A model generated the notes under the pieces. It saw only the letters and a list, made by a program, of their open reading frames with translations. It did not search any database and was not told where the DNA came from. Positions 50,640 to 62,980 of a DNA stretch of 64,000 nt are shown here, piece after piece. The translations under genes and the position numbers were made by a program. This stretch comes from Candidatus Saccharimonadales bacterium (GTDB lineage: Bacteria > Patescibacteriota > Saccharimonadia > Saccharimonadales > Saccharimonadaceae): NCBI GenBank assembly GCA_039928925.1, contig JBDSSF010000003.1, positions 270,858 through 334,857 of the forward strand, given 5' to 3'. How positions within the stretch are numbered: the stretch's first letter is position 1; every line of letters starts with the position of its first letter.

Positions 50640-51932
50640 TGTGGAGTTTTTGATTCGATGTTTATTTTTGGCTTCTGTATAATTTATTTATTCAGTAGCT
50701 ACCCCTATAATATGACGTCAAAGCGCTTAAGTCAACACTATTTACGAAAAAAGTTTAAGTAAAAAATACTACGCAGATAAATACTATATATGGTGTTCGT
50801 TGGGTAGTGCTATGCATATATGTGTCACAAGTAACTTATTATTCATTTACGATAGCTTTCATTAGCTGGTTAATTCATTATCAGTCTTTTACTTCATTGG
50901 ATTTTATATATTTAATATATCTACGATATCTAAATAAGAATATTTTATAGAATCTTAGAACAATCATATTCATTGTCTAATAGTAATATGTAATGGGGGA
51001 TTGAATTTTAGTAAACTAACTAACAAATATATTTGAGTGCTACATATTCTTTTAGGCAAACCTATCTTTCGCGATTCCATATATATAGCTTTTTGAGTTT
51101 CTATTATCTAGATTAAATATAACTGTCGGGAAGTTGAAAGTCTATGACTTAGAATTATGCGTTGTTCACGCATCAAGAACGGCAAGGTTACGATCGAATA
51201 TTATCAATGTAGCCTGTGTATGCAATTGAATTACATAACTTCGTTTTACGGCAGACAATCAGACTGTTTAGGCCAGGAACTGCAAATGAACGTACCGGAT
51301 CTTCAAGCTATGGACGGGCTATCAGTTAGGTCTGGGTATAAGCGAAACACGTTGATAGTTTAAATTATTGTATTTATGGAGCTATTATAACAACGTTGTT
51401 TAAATTAATAATTTACTATTTTACATCTGTTAATATAAATTAAAGTCAATCAATACGTGTTAAATACACGAAAAAGTCAATATTTATATTGACCGATTTA
51501 AATTCATATGCTACTGTAAGGATAAGCTTTTACAAACACAAAAAAGCAAAAAAAATGTTAAAAATTTAAAACTGACCGGACCGTTCTTTGACGGAAAAAC
51601 GGTAACGACACATGGACAAGACACAATGATTTGCAATCGCGGGTCACGCACCTTATATCTTGTACAGCTAGTGACGTTACCGAAGCTCCGCCAAATACTT
51701 TACGGTAAATGGTGTATCGAGTAGAAGCATTACAAGTACTAGTCGCATAATGCAAGTTATAACACTTAGGAACGTTCTGTACATAATGATATGCCCCAGA
51801 TCTTTCTGGAGCGGTCAGTTGCCCGGAGTGGCAAGTTGTTCACGGTACACGCGCCCAATATTTTTATTTCGCGGCGGTTGTAGCTACCATGAACGTATAG
51901 ACTTGCTACTCGGGCTCTCTTAATTTAGGTGG
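50640..51932. other. Large non-coding stretch, function unknown
   Basis: About 1.3 kb with no frame I can support. A 68-codon plus frame (51157-51363) and a 65-codon minus frame (51558-51755) lack SD, promoter and family features. The left part is about 75 percent AT. From about 51570 the composition becomes balanced and several paired segments appear (see 51599-51834). Confidence 0.6.
51599..51834. other. Cluster of inverted repeats in the non-coding stretch
   Basis: CGGTAACG-A-CAC (51600-51611) pairs with GTG-A-CGTTACCG (51671-51682). Also CCAG/CTGG near 51797-51810 and TTGCC/GGCAA near 51819-51834. They could belong to an unrecognised RNA; no promoter was found. Confidence 0.3.
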
Positions 51933-51938
51933 TATAGT
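51933..51938 (+). promoter_or_regulatory. -10 TATAGT for the 51945 gene (leaderless)
   Basis: GGTGGTATAGTG, 6 nt before the ATG. Confidence 0.5.
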
Positions 51939-51944
51939 GAAGGT

Positions 51945-52331
51945 ATGTTAAGTCGAATAATTGCTTTTGGGTCAGGTATCGCAATTGTTTTACTAGTTGT
52001 TATGTTGTACATGACTACTCCAGCAGAAGCAGGACCTTTAGGAATTCTTTTTGTATTTATTTTGATGTACGCGTCAGCACTTGGTATGCTGACTTTTTTG
52101 CTATTTGGACTCAGCCGAGTTATTGCGAGGTTATCACGATCTGTTACGGTTCGCCGACCACTTAATGTACTAAGCCTTCAAAGATCATATTATTTTGCAT
52201 CAGTTCTGGCACTTGTGCCAGTAATGTTCATCGGCATGCAGTCAGTTGGTCAGGTTGGTCTTTATGAGATTGTTCTTATGGTTCTATTTACTACAATCGG
52301 ATGTATCTATATTGCAAAAAGAACGACCTAA
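51945..52331 (+). CDS. Four-helix membrane protein, unknown function
   Basis: 128 residues with four transmembrane segments (about 4-23, 30-55, 80-100, 103-122) and a basic loop between helices 2 and 3 (RVIARLSRSVTVRRP). It is the first of three plus-strand genes leading to the VirD4-like ATPase, but each of the first two has its own -10. No family recognised. Confidence 0.72.
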   Translation: MLSRIIAFGSGIAIVLLVVMLYMTTPAEAGPLGILFVFILMYASALGMLTFLLFGLSRVIARLSRSVTVRRPLNVLSLQRSYYFASVLALVPVMFIGMQSVGQVGLYEIVLMVLFTTIGCIYIAKRTT

Positions 52332-52359
52332 ATTAGACCTGTGAGTGTAACGATTATGC

Positions 52360-52365
52360 TATAAT
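52360..52365 (+). promoter_or_regulatory. -10 TATAAT for the 52373 gene (leaderless)
   Basis: ATGCTATAATCACAG, 7 nt before the ATG. Confidence 0.6.
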
Positions 52366-52372
52366 CACAGAT

Positions 52373-52795
52373 ATGGAACCCAAACTGCCAGCACCAGCAA
52401 TTGAACGTATGCCATCACCTGTGAATTATTCACAGTCTGGTGAAGTTTTACCCCTTCCTCCAACGCCAGAAACAGGGCTGGAGCAGCGTCAAGAGCAGCA
52501 TGAACAGGGAAGTGTTAATCAAGCAGCAACAACGCAAAATCCTGTAAACCTCCCGGTTTTGCCAACTCCAGTAGCACTACCGGTAGACGATCTCTCAACG
52601 GCAACAGTGCCAGTAGACGATACTCCGTTAGTTGCTAATGACGATGATCTTATAGAAAAAGAGTGGGTAGATAAGGCAAAAAAAATTATCACTGAAACAA
52701 GAGATGATCCACATCGACGAGAGCAGGAGGTTAGTAAACTTCAGGCAGACTATCTGCTCAAAAGATATGGAAAGGAACTTGGTGCTTCGCAGTAG
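52373..52795 (+). CDS. Proline/acid-rich soluble protein, unknown function
   Basis: 140 residues. The first 90 are low complexity (Pro, Gln, Val, Asp; LPVLPTPVALPVDDL) and probably disordered. The last 45 form a charged helix (EKEWVDKAKKIITETRDDPHRREQEVSKLQADYLLKRYG). It ends 22 nt before the ATPase gene and the tail may dock to it; that is inference. Confidence 0.7.
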   Translation: MEPKLPAPAIERMPSPVNYSQSGEVLPLPPTPETGLEQRQEQHEQGSVNQAATTQNPVNLPVLPTPVALPVDDLSTATVPVDDTPLVANDDDLIEKEWVDKAKKIITETRDDPHRREQEVSKLQADYLLKRYGKELGASQ

Positions 52796-52817
52796 CGTTG
52801 CATCAATTGATTAGCTG

Positions 52818-55703
52818 ATGACAGGTTTATTTATCGGTGTCTTCATCTTTGTCTTCTTAGGCTCGGCTGCAGCATTTATCATCTTCTCACAGTATAAAAA
52901 AACGCTTCGTGAAGCAAAAAATTACGAACGTGGACTTAAAATGGTTCCTCTGCTTATTCATCTACCACCTGCAAGCGATGATATAGAGCAAGGTGGCCGT
53001 GATGAAAGGGACCTCACTGAAGAAGTGCTTTCGCAGGCTCAGGTTATGTATAATATTATCGCTAGTACAGCGACGAAAGGCTTTAAGAGTAAGCTTTACG
53101 GCCAACGGCACTTAGCATTTGAAATAATTGCACGACAAGGCTTGGTGCACTACTACGCAATAGTACCGGCAGTTCTTGTAGATGTAGTTCGTCAAGCGGT
53201 AGCTGCAGCGTACCCGTCAGCTCGACTTGAAGAGGTTGTTGAACACAATATATTTAGCGAGGCGGGTAAGATGAGTGGAACCATCGGTGGTGAGTTTACC
53301 CTTAAAAAAAGTTTCGTTCATCCCATCGCAACTTTCCAAGATTCAAAAAGGGATGCATCGAGAGCACTACTCAACGCCTTGTCGGCTGCCGGGCGTGAAG
53401 ACGGTGCTGCAATTCAATTTATGCTTCGTCCAGCGCGAGAAGGTTGGACTAGAAAATCAATTGAGACTGTTGAAAAAGTAACAAAAAACAAAGGTACGAA
53501 AGCTGGCTTTGGAGGTCTTGTTGCGCCTAAGGAAATTATGGGTGCACTATGGAAGCCGCCTACATCAGAAGTTAAACCAGAAGATAAACAATTAACCGCA
53601 CTTGAACAGGCCTCAATTGAAGCCATCGAAGAAAAGACACGATATCCCGGCTACGAAGTATTAATACGAGCTGTTGTTTCCTCTAATACTGCAACTCATT
53701 CACAGGTTCTATTAAAGAACATTGTCGCAGCATTTTCCCTATTTGACTCACCAAGTCATAACGGATTTAAGTTTGCGATTGCAAAAAATATCGAAGAGCT
53801 TGTGACAGCTTATATATTCCGTTTTTTCCCACAGACGGTTAATCAGAATATATTAAATAGCGTCGAGCTTGCAACGGTCTTTCATCTTCCAAGTCAAAAC
53901 AGCATACCAACTTCGCAGGTTCAGCGTCAAATGTCAAAACAAGTAGACGGCCCGACGGAAGTAATGGATGATGGGTTTTTATTAGGCTACAACGAATTCC
54001 GAGGAATTAAAAAAGAAATTAGACTTTCGACCAATGATAGACGGCGGCATACGTACATTATTGGACAAACGGGTACAGGTAAATCTATCCTATTAGAGAA
54101 TTTGGCTTTTCAGGATATGATGGATGGCCGTGGGTTCGCATTCATCGATCCACATGGAGATTCAGCTGAAGCACTCCTTGGCAAAGTACCAAAAGAGCGT
54201 GTTGAGGATGTTATTTATTTTAACCCGGGAGACATGACTAATCCAATAGGTTTAAATATGTTCGAATTTGATCATCCAGATCAAAAAGACTTCCTAGTAC
54301 AAGAGGCGATTAACATGTTATATGGTTTATATGACCCTGGGCACACAGGCATTGTTGGTCCTCGACTCGAGCATATTTTCCGCAACTGTGCTCTCCTACT
54401 TATGGCTGATCCAGCTGGGGGTACTTTTATTGATATTCCAAAGCTGCTTATCGATGAAGAATTTATGAAGAGTAAATTAAAATTCGTTACCGATCAGACA
54501 GTGCTTGATTTTTGGACAAAAGAATTTCCAGCTTCACAAAAGTCTAACGAGTCTGGAGAAGTGATTAGTTGGGTTGTGAGTAAATTTGGCCCTTTCATCA
54601 GTAACGATGCTATGCGAAATATAATTGGCCAAACAAAGAGTGGTTTTAACCTCCGAGATATCATGGATAACAAGAAGATTCTTCTCGTTAACCTTAGTAA
54701 GGGAAAGATGGGTGAGCTTAACTCTAAACTTCTCGGTATTATCTTCGTTATGAAATTCCAGGCTGCAGCAATGGGCCGTGCTGACACGCTTGAAGCAGAC
54801 CGAGTTGACTTTAGTCTGTATGTAGACGAGTTTCAAAACTTCGCTACAGAAAGCTTTGAGTCAATTTTGTCCGAAGCTCGTAAGTATAGGCTGAACCTTA
54901 TTCTTGGTAATCAGTTTATGACCCAATTAACGGATAAGATACGAGAGGCGATTATCGGAAACGTCGGTACTGTTATTTCTGGACGCATTGGTATCACTGA
55001 TGCTGAAATTCTTGTTAAAAAGTTTGCACCAACTTTTGATGCGGAAGATCTAACAAAAATGCCGAATTATCAGTCTGTAACAAGCGTCATGATTAATAAT
55101 GTTCCGTCCGCACCATTTAGTATGAGTTTTATAGCCCCAATGGGTCAGCCGAATGCTCAGCTTGCGGACGCACTTAAGCGCCTATCGGCTTCTAAATATG
55201 CCAAACCTCGTGCTGTAGTAGAGGCGGAAATATTTACTCGTCTTGCACCACCTAAGGCACCTGAAAGGCCACAGATTCCCAGAGGTATTCCGTCCTCTGG
55301 TTCTGGGGCTAGTCGCCCAGGTGGTATCGCACCTAAGCCTGCTTCTGGCTCGTCATTTCTGGATGAATGGCTCACGAAGCGTCAGCAAATGAAAAGTAGT
55401 GCTCCGCAAAAGCCTATGGCAGCTCCAGCATCTACTTTGACACCCAGCACTCCTCTTGATGCGGCAGAGGCCCCGTTAGTTCCTAATATGCCACTTGTGC
55501 CATCTTCGCCTCAAGCCTCACAGCCGGCTTCTCAGCAGCCTCTGCCACCATCTCTTCAGCAACCACCTGTGTCATCAATAGTCCAGACACCAGTCGACCC
55601 TGTGGCACTTAACGTAGATGCTGCAGTAGAACCTATAGATCGACTCCATCTTCGTGGGGAACAGACAAATATTGACGATGAAATATCGATTAAAATACGT
55701 TAA
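52818..55703 (+). CDS. VirD4/TraG-like membrane ATPase
   Basis: 961 residues. One N-terminal transmembrane helix (about 3-25), an adaptor region (about 30-380), then a RecA-type motor with Walker A GQTGTGKS (about 414-421), FIDPHGDS (about 443-450), Walker B/TraM-recognition segment SLYVDEFQNFATESFESILSEARKYRLNLILGNQ (about 666-700), and a Pro/Ala/Ser-rich disordered tail (about 830-961). The motor fits coupling proteins that feed DNA or protein to type IV secretion. No other secretion genes are nearby. The ATG at 52818 lies in TGATGA and has no SD. Confidence 0.86.
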   Translation: MTGLFIGVFIFVFLGSAAAFIIFSQYKKTLREAKNYERGLKMVPLLIHLPPASDDIEQGGRDERDLTEEVLSQAQVMYNIIASTATKGFKSKLYGQRHLAFEIIARQGLVHYYAIVPAVLVDVVRQAVAAAYPSARLEEVVEHNIFSEAGKMSGTIGGEFTLKKSFVHPIATFQDSKRDASRALLNALSAAGREDGAAIQFMLRPAREGWTRKSIETVEKVTKNKGTKAGFGGLVAPKEIMGALWKPPTSEVKPEDKQLTALEQASIEAIEEKTRYPGYEVLIRAVVSSNTATHSQVLLKNIVAAFSLFDSPSHNGFKFAIAKNIEELVTAYIFRFFPQTVNQNILNSVELATVFHLPSQNSIPTSQVQRQMSKQVDGPTEVMDDGFLLGYNEFRGIKKEIRLSTNDRRRHTYIIGQTGTGKSILLENLAFQDMMDGRGFAFIDPHGDSAEALLGKVPKERVEDVIYFNPGDMTNPIGLNMFEFDHPDQKDFLVQEAINMLYGLYDPGHTGIVGPRLEHIFRNCALLLMADPAGGTFIDIPKLLIDEEFMKSKLKFVTDQTVLDFWTKEFPASQKSNESGEVISWVVSKFGPFISNDAMRNIIGQTKSGFNLRDIMDNKKILLVNLSKGKMGELNSKLLGIIFVMKFQAAAMGRADTLEADRVDFSLYVDEFQNFATESFESILSEARKYRLNLILGNQFMTQLTDKIREAIIGNVGTVISGRIGITDAEILVKKFAPTFDAEDLTKMPNYQSVTSVMINNVPSAPFSMSFIAPMGQPNAQLADALKRLSASKYAKPRAVVEAEIFTRLAPPKAPERPQIPRGIPSSGSGASRPGGIAPKPASGSSFLDEWLTKRQQMKSSAPQKPMAAPASTLTPSTPLDAAEAPLVPNMPLVPSSPQASQPASQQPLPPSLQQPPVSSIVQTPVDPVALNVDAAVEPIDRLHLRGEQTNIDDEISIKIR

Positions 55704-55718
55704 TGAATTCTGTACCAC

Positions 55719-55753
55719 ATAAAAATACCTCGCTTTATACGAGGTATTTTTAT
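55719..55753. terminator. Bidirectional terminator after the VirD4-like gene
   Basis: ATAAAAATACCTCG-CTTTATA-CGAGGTATTTTTAT, 14-bp stem between convergent genes. Confidence 0.93.
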
Positions 55754-55770
55754 ATACGAGGATAGTATCT

Positions 55771-56349
55771 TTAACGTTTTCCTGTAACCATGATACGGAA
55801 GTAATCAAATAGTAGTCCTATGATCCACCCAATTGCAAATGATCCGATACTTTCAAATCCAGAAAGGGGATACCCGTAGTACTTGGCAACAAGGTATACA
55901 CCAAGTGTCACAAGGAATGCAACAACTGCGCCCGCCAATATCGCATTAGGACGTGCCACTGTACTGCCCACAGCATCACTTGTTTTTTCTACGACTGAAT
56001 TATGTATAACCTTACTAAACGTTCGACTAGGACCCGATAATTCACTCCGGACCTGCTTCATAGTAGCGTTATAGCTAGCTTGTCGTTCAGCCTTACCTAT
56101 TGGTCCATCTTTACGACGTTCAGCAGGGGAGATCTTCTGATCTGTCTCTCTTTTCTTTTCGTGCTCGATGCTTTTTGCGTTTTCAAGAGCTTCATGTCTT
56201 GCGTCTTCGGTTTTCTCTTTAGACTTTTCTCCAGCTTTCTCAAGCTGTTCGCGTAGGCGCTCTCTTTGCTCAATACCAATTTTTTCTAAAGCTTCAGGAT
56301 TTTTATCTTGCTCATGGCCGAATGCTATTTTTTCAGGACTATTACTCAT
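55771..56349 (-). CDS. Charged coiled-coil protein with C-terminal membrane hairpin
   Basis: 192 residues from ATG 56349 (SD AAAGG); an in-frame TTG 6 nt upstream is unlikely. Residues about 5-105 are highly charged Glu/Lys helix (EQRERLREQLEKAGEKSKEKTEDARHEA). Two transmembrane helices follow (about 136-157 and 167-185, with PNAILAGAVVAFLVTLGVYLV). The N-terminus is presumably cytoplasmic. It is 18 nt downstream of the LPHTG protein and perhaps co-transcribed. Function unknown. Confidence 0.75.
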   Translation of the reverse strand: MSNSPEKIAFGHEQDKNPEALEKIGIEQRERLREQLEKAGEKSKEKTEDARHEALENAKSIEHEKKRETDQKISPAERRKDGPIGKAERQASYNATMKQVRSELSGPSRTFSKVIHNSVVEKTSDAVGSTVARPNAILAGAVVAFLVTLGVYLVAKYYGYPLSGFESIGSFAIGWIIGLLFDYFRIMVTGKR

Positions 56350-56367
56350 AACCAACCTTTATGTTTA

Positions 56368-58317
56368 TTAAATTGTACCGCTATTTAGGTCTCGACGGAT
56401 TAGTCGAACTTCTTTTTTCACTTGTCTTGTACGAGCGTAGAAGTATGTTGCGATCGCAAGTACGGCACCGGCAAACAATATATTTTCGGAAGCACCTGTG
56501 TGTGGTAGCTCCATAACAACTTGTTCAACAACTTTTTCCTTCGGACAATCAACCATGACAGTTGTGTTATTACCTACGAAATCATTCACCATACGACAGT
56601 TGTACGACTCGGGGTTACTTGGGCTCTGTGGAGTGGCAGGGATGGTAGCTTTTACCTTAACACTCACTACCTTTGTGATAGTTTGACCAGGCTTAATGAA
56701 GACGGTTGGCCATGTGATTGTACCGACAGTTTCAACAGGAACTCCTAGGCCTGCAGTGACAACTCTACCGCCGCCAGCATCAACTAGATCGGCGTATTCT
56801 AGTACATCACCTATATTGTCTTTGATTGTAAATGAACCTGTTTCGTTACCTGTATTTTTGACACTTAGCTTATATTCTAAAGTATCACTAGTTTTAGCTG
56901 TTGTATTGTCAGCGTTATTAAGTAGCTGTGTGATGTTGCTAACAGTTTTCTTGACTTCAAATACTGAAGTACAGTCTTTATCTTTGTACCATATAGTTGC
57001 ATCGTTTTCACATGGCTTACAGTCCGGGTTAGTTTTAACAAGCTCAGGGTTAAGTGCACAACGTACCTCTGGCGTTACGGGGAATGTCTTTATACAATCT
57101 GCACCTGTTTTATCACCAACTGATGTTGAAACAATAACTTGAACTGTGTACGTGCCATCATTCTTGAAGTCATTGGTGACAGACGAAGTTGTTGCACCGG
57201 TTGCTACTTTTTGTTGAAAGACAATCTTTCCAGACTTATCTTTTACTATGTATGTATAGCCAGTTATTTTTGCACCGTTTGCAGCACTGGCCACACTAGT
57301 AAATGTAAATTTGGTTCTAGTGATGGCTTGAGGTGCCTTGAGATTGACACATAGTGCTGTGGGAGCAGGTGAGATTATAAACTTTTGTATACAGCTTGCT
57401 GCCGTCTTGTCACCAAGGCTTGTTCTAGCGGTTACTTGAGCTGTATATGTACCATCTTTACTTATCGATACTGTCGTCGACGCTCTTCCGGCCCCTGTTT
57501 GTACTGCTTTTGTCAGTATAATTTTGCCTGAACTATCTTTTACAGTAAATATATAACTTGAAATTGTTGCACCATTTTCTACTGATGCACTACCAGTAAG
57601 AACTACAGACGTACGGTTCGTAATCTGTGGTTCAGCAAGTGCTGAACATACTGCGCTAGGGATTGGCTTTGGGGTTGGTTTCGGTGTAGGCGTAGGAGTT
57701 GGCTTTGGGGCTGGAGGTGGTGGCGGAAGTGTAATATACGCTGCGTTACCACAATCAAGCATGATTGCGAACCATCCACCATCTGATGCACGGTGTCCGA
57801 CGAGTGCCTGATAAGTTGAGCCATTCTTGATCGTGTATGGAAGCGAATCAAATTTGTATGTTGGGCTCGAGTAAACTACTGAGGAGGTGCCGGGAATGGC
57901 GTGTGGGTCACGCTGCCAAGAATAGGTTGATCGTCCAACACTTTGTATAGAAAGGTTTTGATCTCTTGAGTTGAATGATGAAATTGACGCTCTTGTGATA
58001 TCTTGGCGAGTGATACCGAAGTATGAGTATATTTGCTGAAGATCTTTATGTCCTGCGCTATCAGAATTGCGGTCGTACATATTAAGAAGATCATTTTTAT
58101 CTCGGATACCTCCGTAGATAATGTTATTTCCGCTAGCTGCATTGGCAGACTCAGGTGGTGAGAAAACTGAAAACGATTGCACGACAAGTGCAAGGGCAAC
58201 GAAAATAAGCCCTACGCGTCGGGTTGCTTCTTCTTTTTTGAGTCTTTTTGCGTAAAACCCGAGTTGTCCTACTAATGCTGGACTGAAATTAAGGTTTGAT
58301 ACTAGTTTTTTAAACAT
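56368..58317 (-). CDS. LPHTG-anchored surface protein
   Basis: 649 residues. A long N-terminus with the signal segment at about 34-60 (RRVGLIFVALALVVQSFSVF) is followed by an N-terminal domain (about 62-195), a Pro/Lys/Thr hinge (about 198-220), two Ig/PKD-like repeats with matching cysteines (about 225-318 and 320-415), a Cys-rich segment (about 418-450) and a DUF11-like Ig domain (about 455-580; NTGNETGSFTIKDNIGDVLEYADL). The sorting signal is LPHTG (604-608), a hydrophobic helix and an unusually long basic tail of 21 residues. It is a clear sortase substrate, so the sortase at 15753 may act on it. Confidence 0.88.
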   Translation of the reverse strand: MFKKLVSNLNFSPALVGQLGFYAKRLKKEEATRRVGLIFVALALVVQSFSVFSPPESANAASGNNIIYGGIRDKNDLLNMYDRNSDSAGHKDLQQIYSYFGITRQDITRASISSFNSRDQNLSIQSVGRSTYSWQRDPHAIPGTSSVVYSSPTYKFDSLPYTIKNGSTYQALVGHRASDGGWFAIMLDCGNAAYITLPPPPPAPKPTPTPTPKPTPKPIPSAVCSALAEPQITNRTSVVLTGSASVENGATISSYIFTVKDSSGKIILTKAVQTGAGRASTTVSISKDGTYTAQVTARTSLGDKTAASCIQKFIISPAPTALCVNLKAPQAITRTKFTFTSVASAANGAKITGYTYIVKDKSGKIVFQQKVATGATTSSVTNDFKNDGTYTVQVIVSTSVGDKTGADCIKTFPVTPEVRCALNPELVKTNPDCKPCENDATIWYKDKDCTSVFEVKKTVSNITQLLNNADNTTAKTSDTLEYKLSVKNTGNETGSFTIKDNIGDVLEYADLVDAGGGRVVTAGLGVPVETVGTITWPTVFIKPGQTITKVVSVKVKATIPATPQSPSNPESYNCRMVNDFVGNNTTVMVDCPKEKVVEQVVMELPHTGASENILFAGAVLAIATYFYARTRQVKKEVRLIRRDLNSGTI

Positions 58318-58414
58318 TTTTTAGTGCGCCTTTTTATTTTTATACCTCTTGGGGCTAATAATAGCATAAGAAATATGTTCAATACAATAGCTTGAGTGAA
58401 CACAATTTATTCGG

Positions 58415-58420
58415 TATAAT
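58415..58420 (+). promoter_or_regulatory. -10 TATAAT for gyrB-gyrA
   Basis: TTCGGTATAATGG, giving a leader of about 38 nt with GAGGG as SD. Confidence 0.6.
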
Positions 58421-58437
58421 GGTACTATTGTAAATAG

Positions 58438-60444
<2,007 letters not shown>

Positions 60445-60446
60445 TT

Positions 60447-62975
60447 ATGGATGACGAACTTATCGATGCAAACGATACCCCAATTGAAGGTGAAGTTGTT
60501 GTAGCGCAAACTCACTCACGACTTGTTGAGAATCAATCCGTTGAAAATGTTATGGAAGATAGCTTCCTACGCTATTCCATGAGTGTTATTATCGACCGTG
60601 CATTACCTGATGTAAGAGATGGTATGAAGCCTGTCCACCGCCGAATTCTTTATAGTATGGGCGAGCAAAACCTTCGTCCAGGCGGCCGTTTTCTAAAAAG
60701 TGCACGTATTGTTGGTGATGTAATGGGTAAATACCACCCCCATGGTGACTCATCTATCTATTTCTCTATGGTACGTCTAGCCCAGGATTGGGTTATGCGA
60801 TACCCACTAGTTAACGGACAAGGGAACTATGGTTCGATGGATGGAGATCCACCAGCGGCAAGTCGCTACACTGAGGCACGTCTTGGACGTGCCGGTAATG
60901 AGTTATTAACTGATCTTGATAAGGATACTGTTGATTTTCGCGATAACTACGATGGTAGTGAGCAGGAGCCATCAGTACTACCTGCAAAATTACCGAACCT
61001 ACTACTAAATGGCCAGATCGGTATCGCTGTTGGTATGGCAACAAACATTCCACCTCATAATCTTGGTGAACTTGTTGATGCGACCATTCATTTGATTGAT
61101 AACCCTGAAACAACGACAGTTGATGATCTTATGAAATACGTTAAAGGTCCAGACTTTCCGACAGGTGCAATCGTGTACGGTGGAAGCCCCATGAAACAGG
61201 CCTACCAAACAGGTCGTGGAAGCGTAATGGTTCGTGCTGTAACGAATATTGAAGAGACTAAAAAAGGTCGCAGCCAGATCATTATTACTGAAATGCCATA
61301 TGGTGTAAATAAAGCAACGCTTATTGAAAAAATTGCTGAACTTCATAAAGATAAAAAGATTTTAATCAGCGACTTACGCGATGAGAGTGCACGCGGCAAG
61401 GTGCGTGTTGTAGTTGAACTTCGTAAAGATGCATATCCAAAAAAAGTACTCAACCAATTATTTAAACTAACTGCACTTCAGACAAGCTTTCATTACAACA
61501 TGCTCGCATTGATCGAAGGAATTCAGCCAAAGGTACTTGGACTACATGAAATTCTTGACGAATTTATCAAACATCGTCGCATCGTTGTTCGCCGCCGAAC
61601 GGAATTTGAGCTAAAGGCTGCCAAAGCTCGTGCACACATTTTGGAAGGCTATAAAATCGCACTTGATCATATTGATGAAGTTATTAAGCTCATCCGTGCA
61701 AGTAAGACGAGTGAAGAGGCTCAACTTGGATTGATTGAGAAGTTTGGTTTATCGGAAATTCAAGCTCAGGCAATCTTAGCCATGCAGCTACGCCGCTTAA
61801 CGGGCTTAGAGCGTGACAAAATTGAAAATGAGCTCAAGGAATTACTCGAACTCATCGGCAAATTAGAGGCAATCCTTGCAAACGAATCTGAGATCCTACG
61901 TATTATCAAAGATGAATTACTTGAAATGAAAGAAAAGTTTGGCGACGAGCGTCGTAGTCAGATGATAAATCATGAACTCGGTAAATTCAGTGATGAAGAG
62001 TTAATTCCTGAAGAAGAAAGCGTTATACTTCTTACAACGGAAAATTACATTAAACGAACACTCGTTAGTGAATACCGTCGTCAAAACAGAGGCGGTAAGG
62101 GCAAGCGAGGTATGACAACAAAGGAAGAAGATATCATTGATCAACTTGTGCCAGCAAGTACCCATGATTATCTCCTATTCTTTACTAATAAGGGTCGTAT
62201 TTTCCGTCTTAAAGCCTACGAAGTTCCAGCTGCTGGTCTCCAGGCAAAAGGTGTTGCGGCAGTAAACTTACTTCAATTGCAGCCTGAGGAGAAAATAACA
62301 TCAATTATTCGTCACGCTAAGGATGCGAAGGACGATGGCTACCTCTTCATGGCGACAACAAAGGGCACAATTAAAAAGACACCTCTCAAGGATTATGCGA
62401 ATATTCGTACAAATGGTCTTATCGCCATTAAGTTGGATGACGGTGATGAATTGAGATGGATCAAAAAGACGACAGGTGAAAATGATGTAATCATATCAAC
62501 ATCAGCCGGACAAGCCGTTAGGTTTAATGAAACGGACGCACGTCCTATGGGAAGATCTGCACGAGGTGTCCGCGGGGTTCGCCTTCGTCCGAACGATTGC
62601 GTTGTAGGTATGGATATTGTTGATGATGACAGTCTTTCACTGCTTGTTATTAGTCAAAAAGGCTATGGTAAGGCAACGAAGGTTACTAATTTCCCAAGCC
62701 ATAAGCGCGGTGGTGTTGGCATAAAGGCAGCTGTAGTAACTGCAAAAACTGGTCCAATCATTACGGTCAGAACACTTGAACCAGATGCTAGCGAGGTGCT
62801 TATGATCTCTAATAACGGACAAACTATTCGTGTAGGCTTAAAAGATATACCGACTCTTGGGCGAACGACTCAGGGAGTGCGTATTATGCGACTTGCTGAA
62901 GGTGACGGAGTTTCGTCAATTGGGCTCATGCCGGAACAACAGGCTCTCATTGTCGAAGAGGATGAGACAGAATAA
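60447..62975 (+). CDS. gyrA: DNA gyrase subunit A
   Basis: Breakage-reunion subunit. 842 residues. [29 protein letters not shown] with the quinolone-region Ser, and the catalytic Tyr in SRYTEARLG (about 134). The C-terminal beta-pinwheel carries [10 protein letters not shown] (about 548), the GyrA box that distinguishes gyrase from topoisomerase IV. It lacks the acidic tail of E. coli but ends EEDETE. Confidence 0.97.
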   Translation: MDDELIDANDTPIEGEVVVAQTHSRLVENQSVENVMEDSFLRYSMSVIIDRALPDVRDGMKPVHRRILYSMGEQNLRPGGRFLKSARIVGDVMGKYHPHGDSSIYFSMVRLAQDWVMRYPLVNGQGNYGSMDGDPPAASRYTEARLGRAGNELLTDLDKDTVDFRDNYDGSEQEPSVLPAKLPNLLLNGQIGIAVGMATNIPPHNLGELVDATIHLIDNPETTTVDDLMKYVKGPDFPTGAIVYGGSPMKQAYQTGRGSVMVRAVTNIEETKKGRSQIIITEMPYGVNKATLIEKIAELHKDKKILISDLRDESARGKVRVVVELRKDAYPKKVLNQLFKLTALQTSFHYNMLALIEGIQPKVLGLHEILDEFIKHRRIVVRRRTEFELKAAKARAHILEGYKIALDHIDEVIKLIRASKTSEEAQLGLIEKFGLSEIQAQAILAMQLRRLTGLERDKIENELKELLELIGKLEAILANESEILRIIKDELLEMKEKFGDERRSQMINHELGKFSDEELIPEEESVILLTTENYIKRTLVSEYRRQNRGGKGKRGMTTKEEDIIDQLVPASTHDYLLFFTNKGRIFRLKAYEVPAAGLQAKGVAAVNLLQLQPEEKITSIIRHAKDAKDDGYLFMATTKGTIKKTPLKDYANIRTNGLIAIKLDDGDELRWIKKTTGENDVIISTSAGQAVRFNETDARPMGRSARGVRGVRLRPNDCVVGMDIVDDDSLSLLVISQKGYGKATKVTNFPSHKRGGVGIKAAVVTAKTGPIITVRTLEPDASEVLMISNNGQTIRVGLKDIPTLGRTTQGVRIMRLAEGDGVSSIGLMPEQQALIVEEDETE

Positions 62976-62980
62976 TAACC

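Noticed and set aside
51157..51363. 68-codon frame in the non-coding region
   Set aside because: No SD, no promoter, no recognisable motif, and amino-acid content as expected for random AT-rich DNA.
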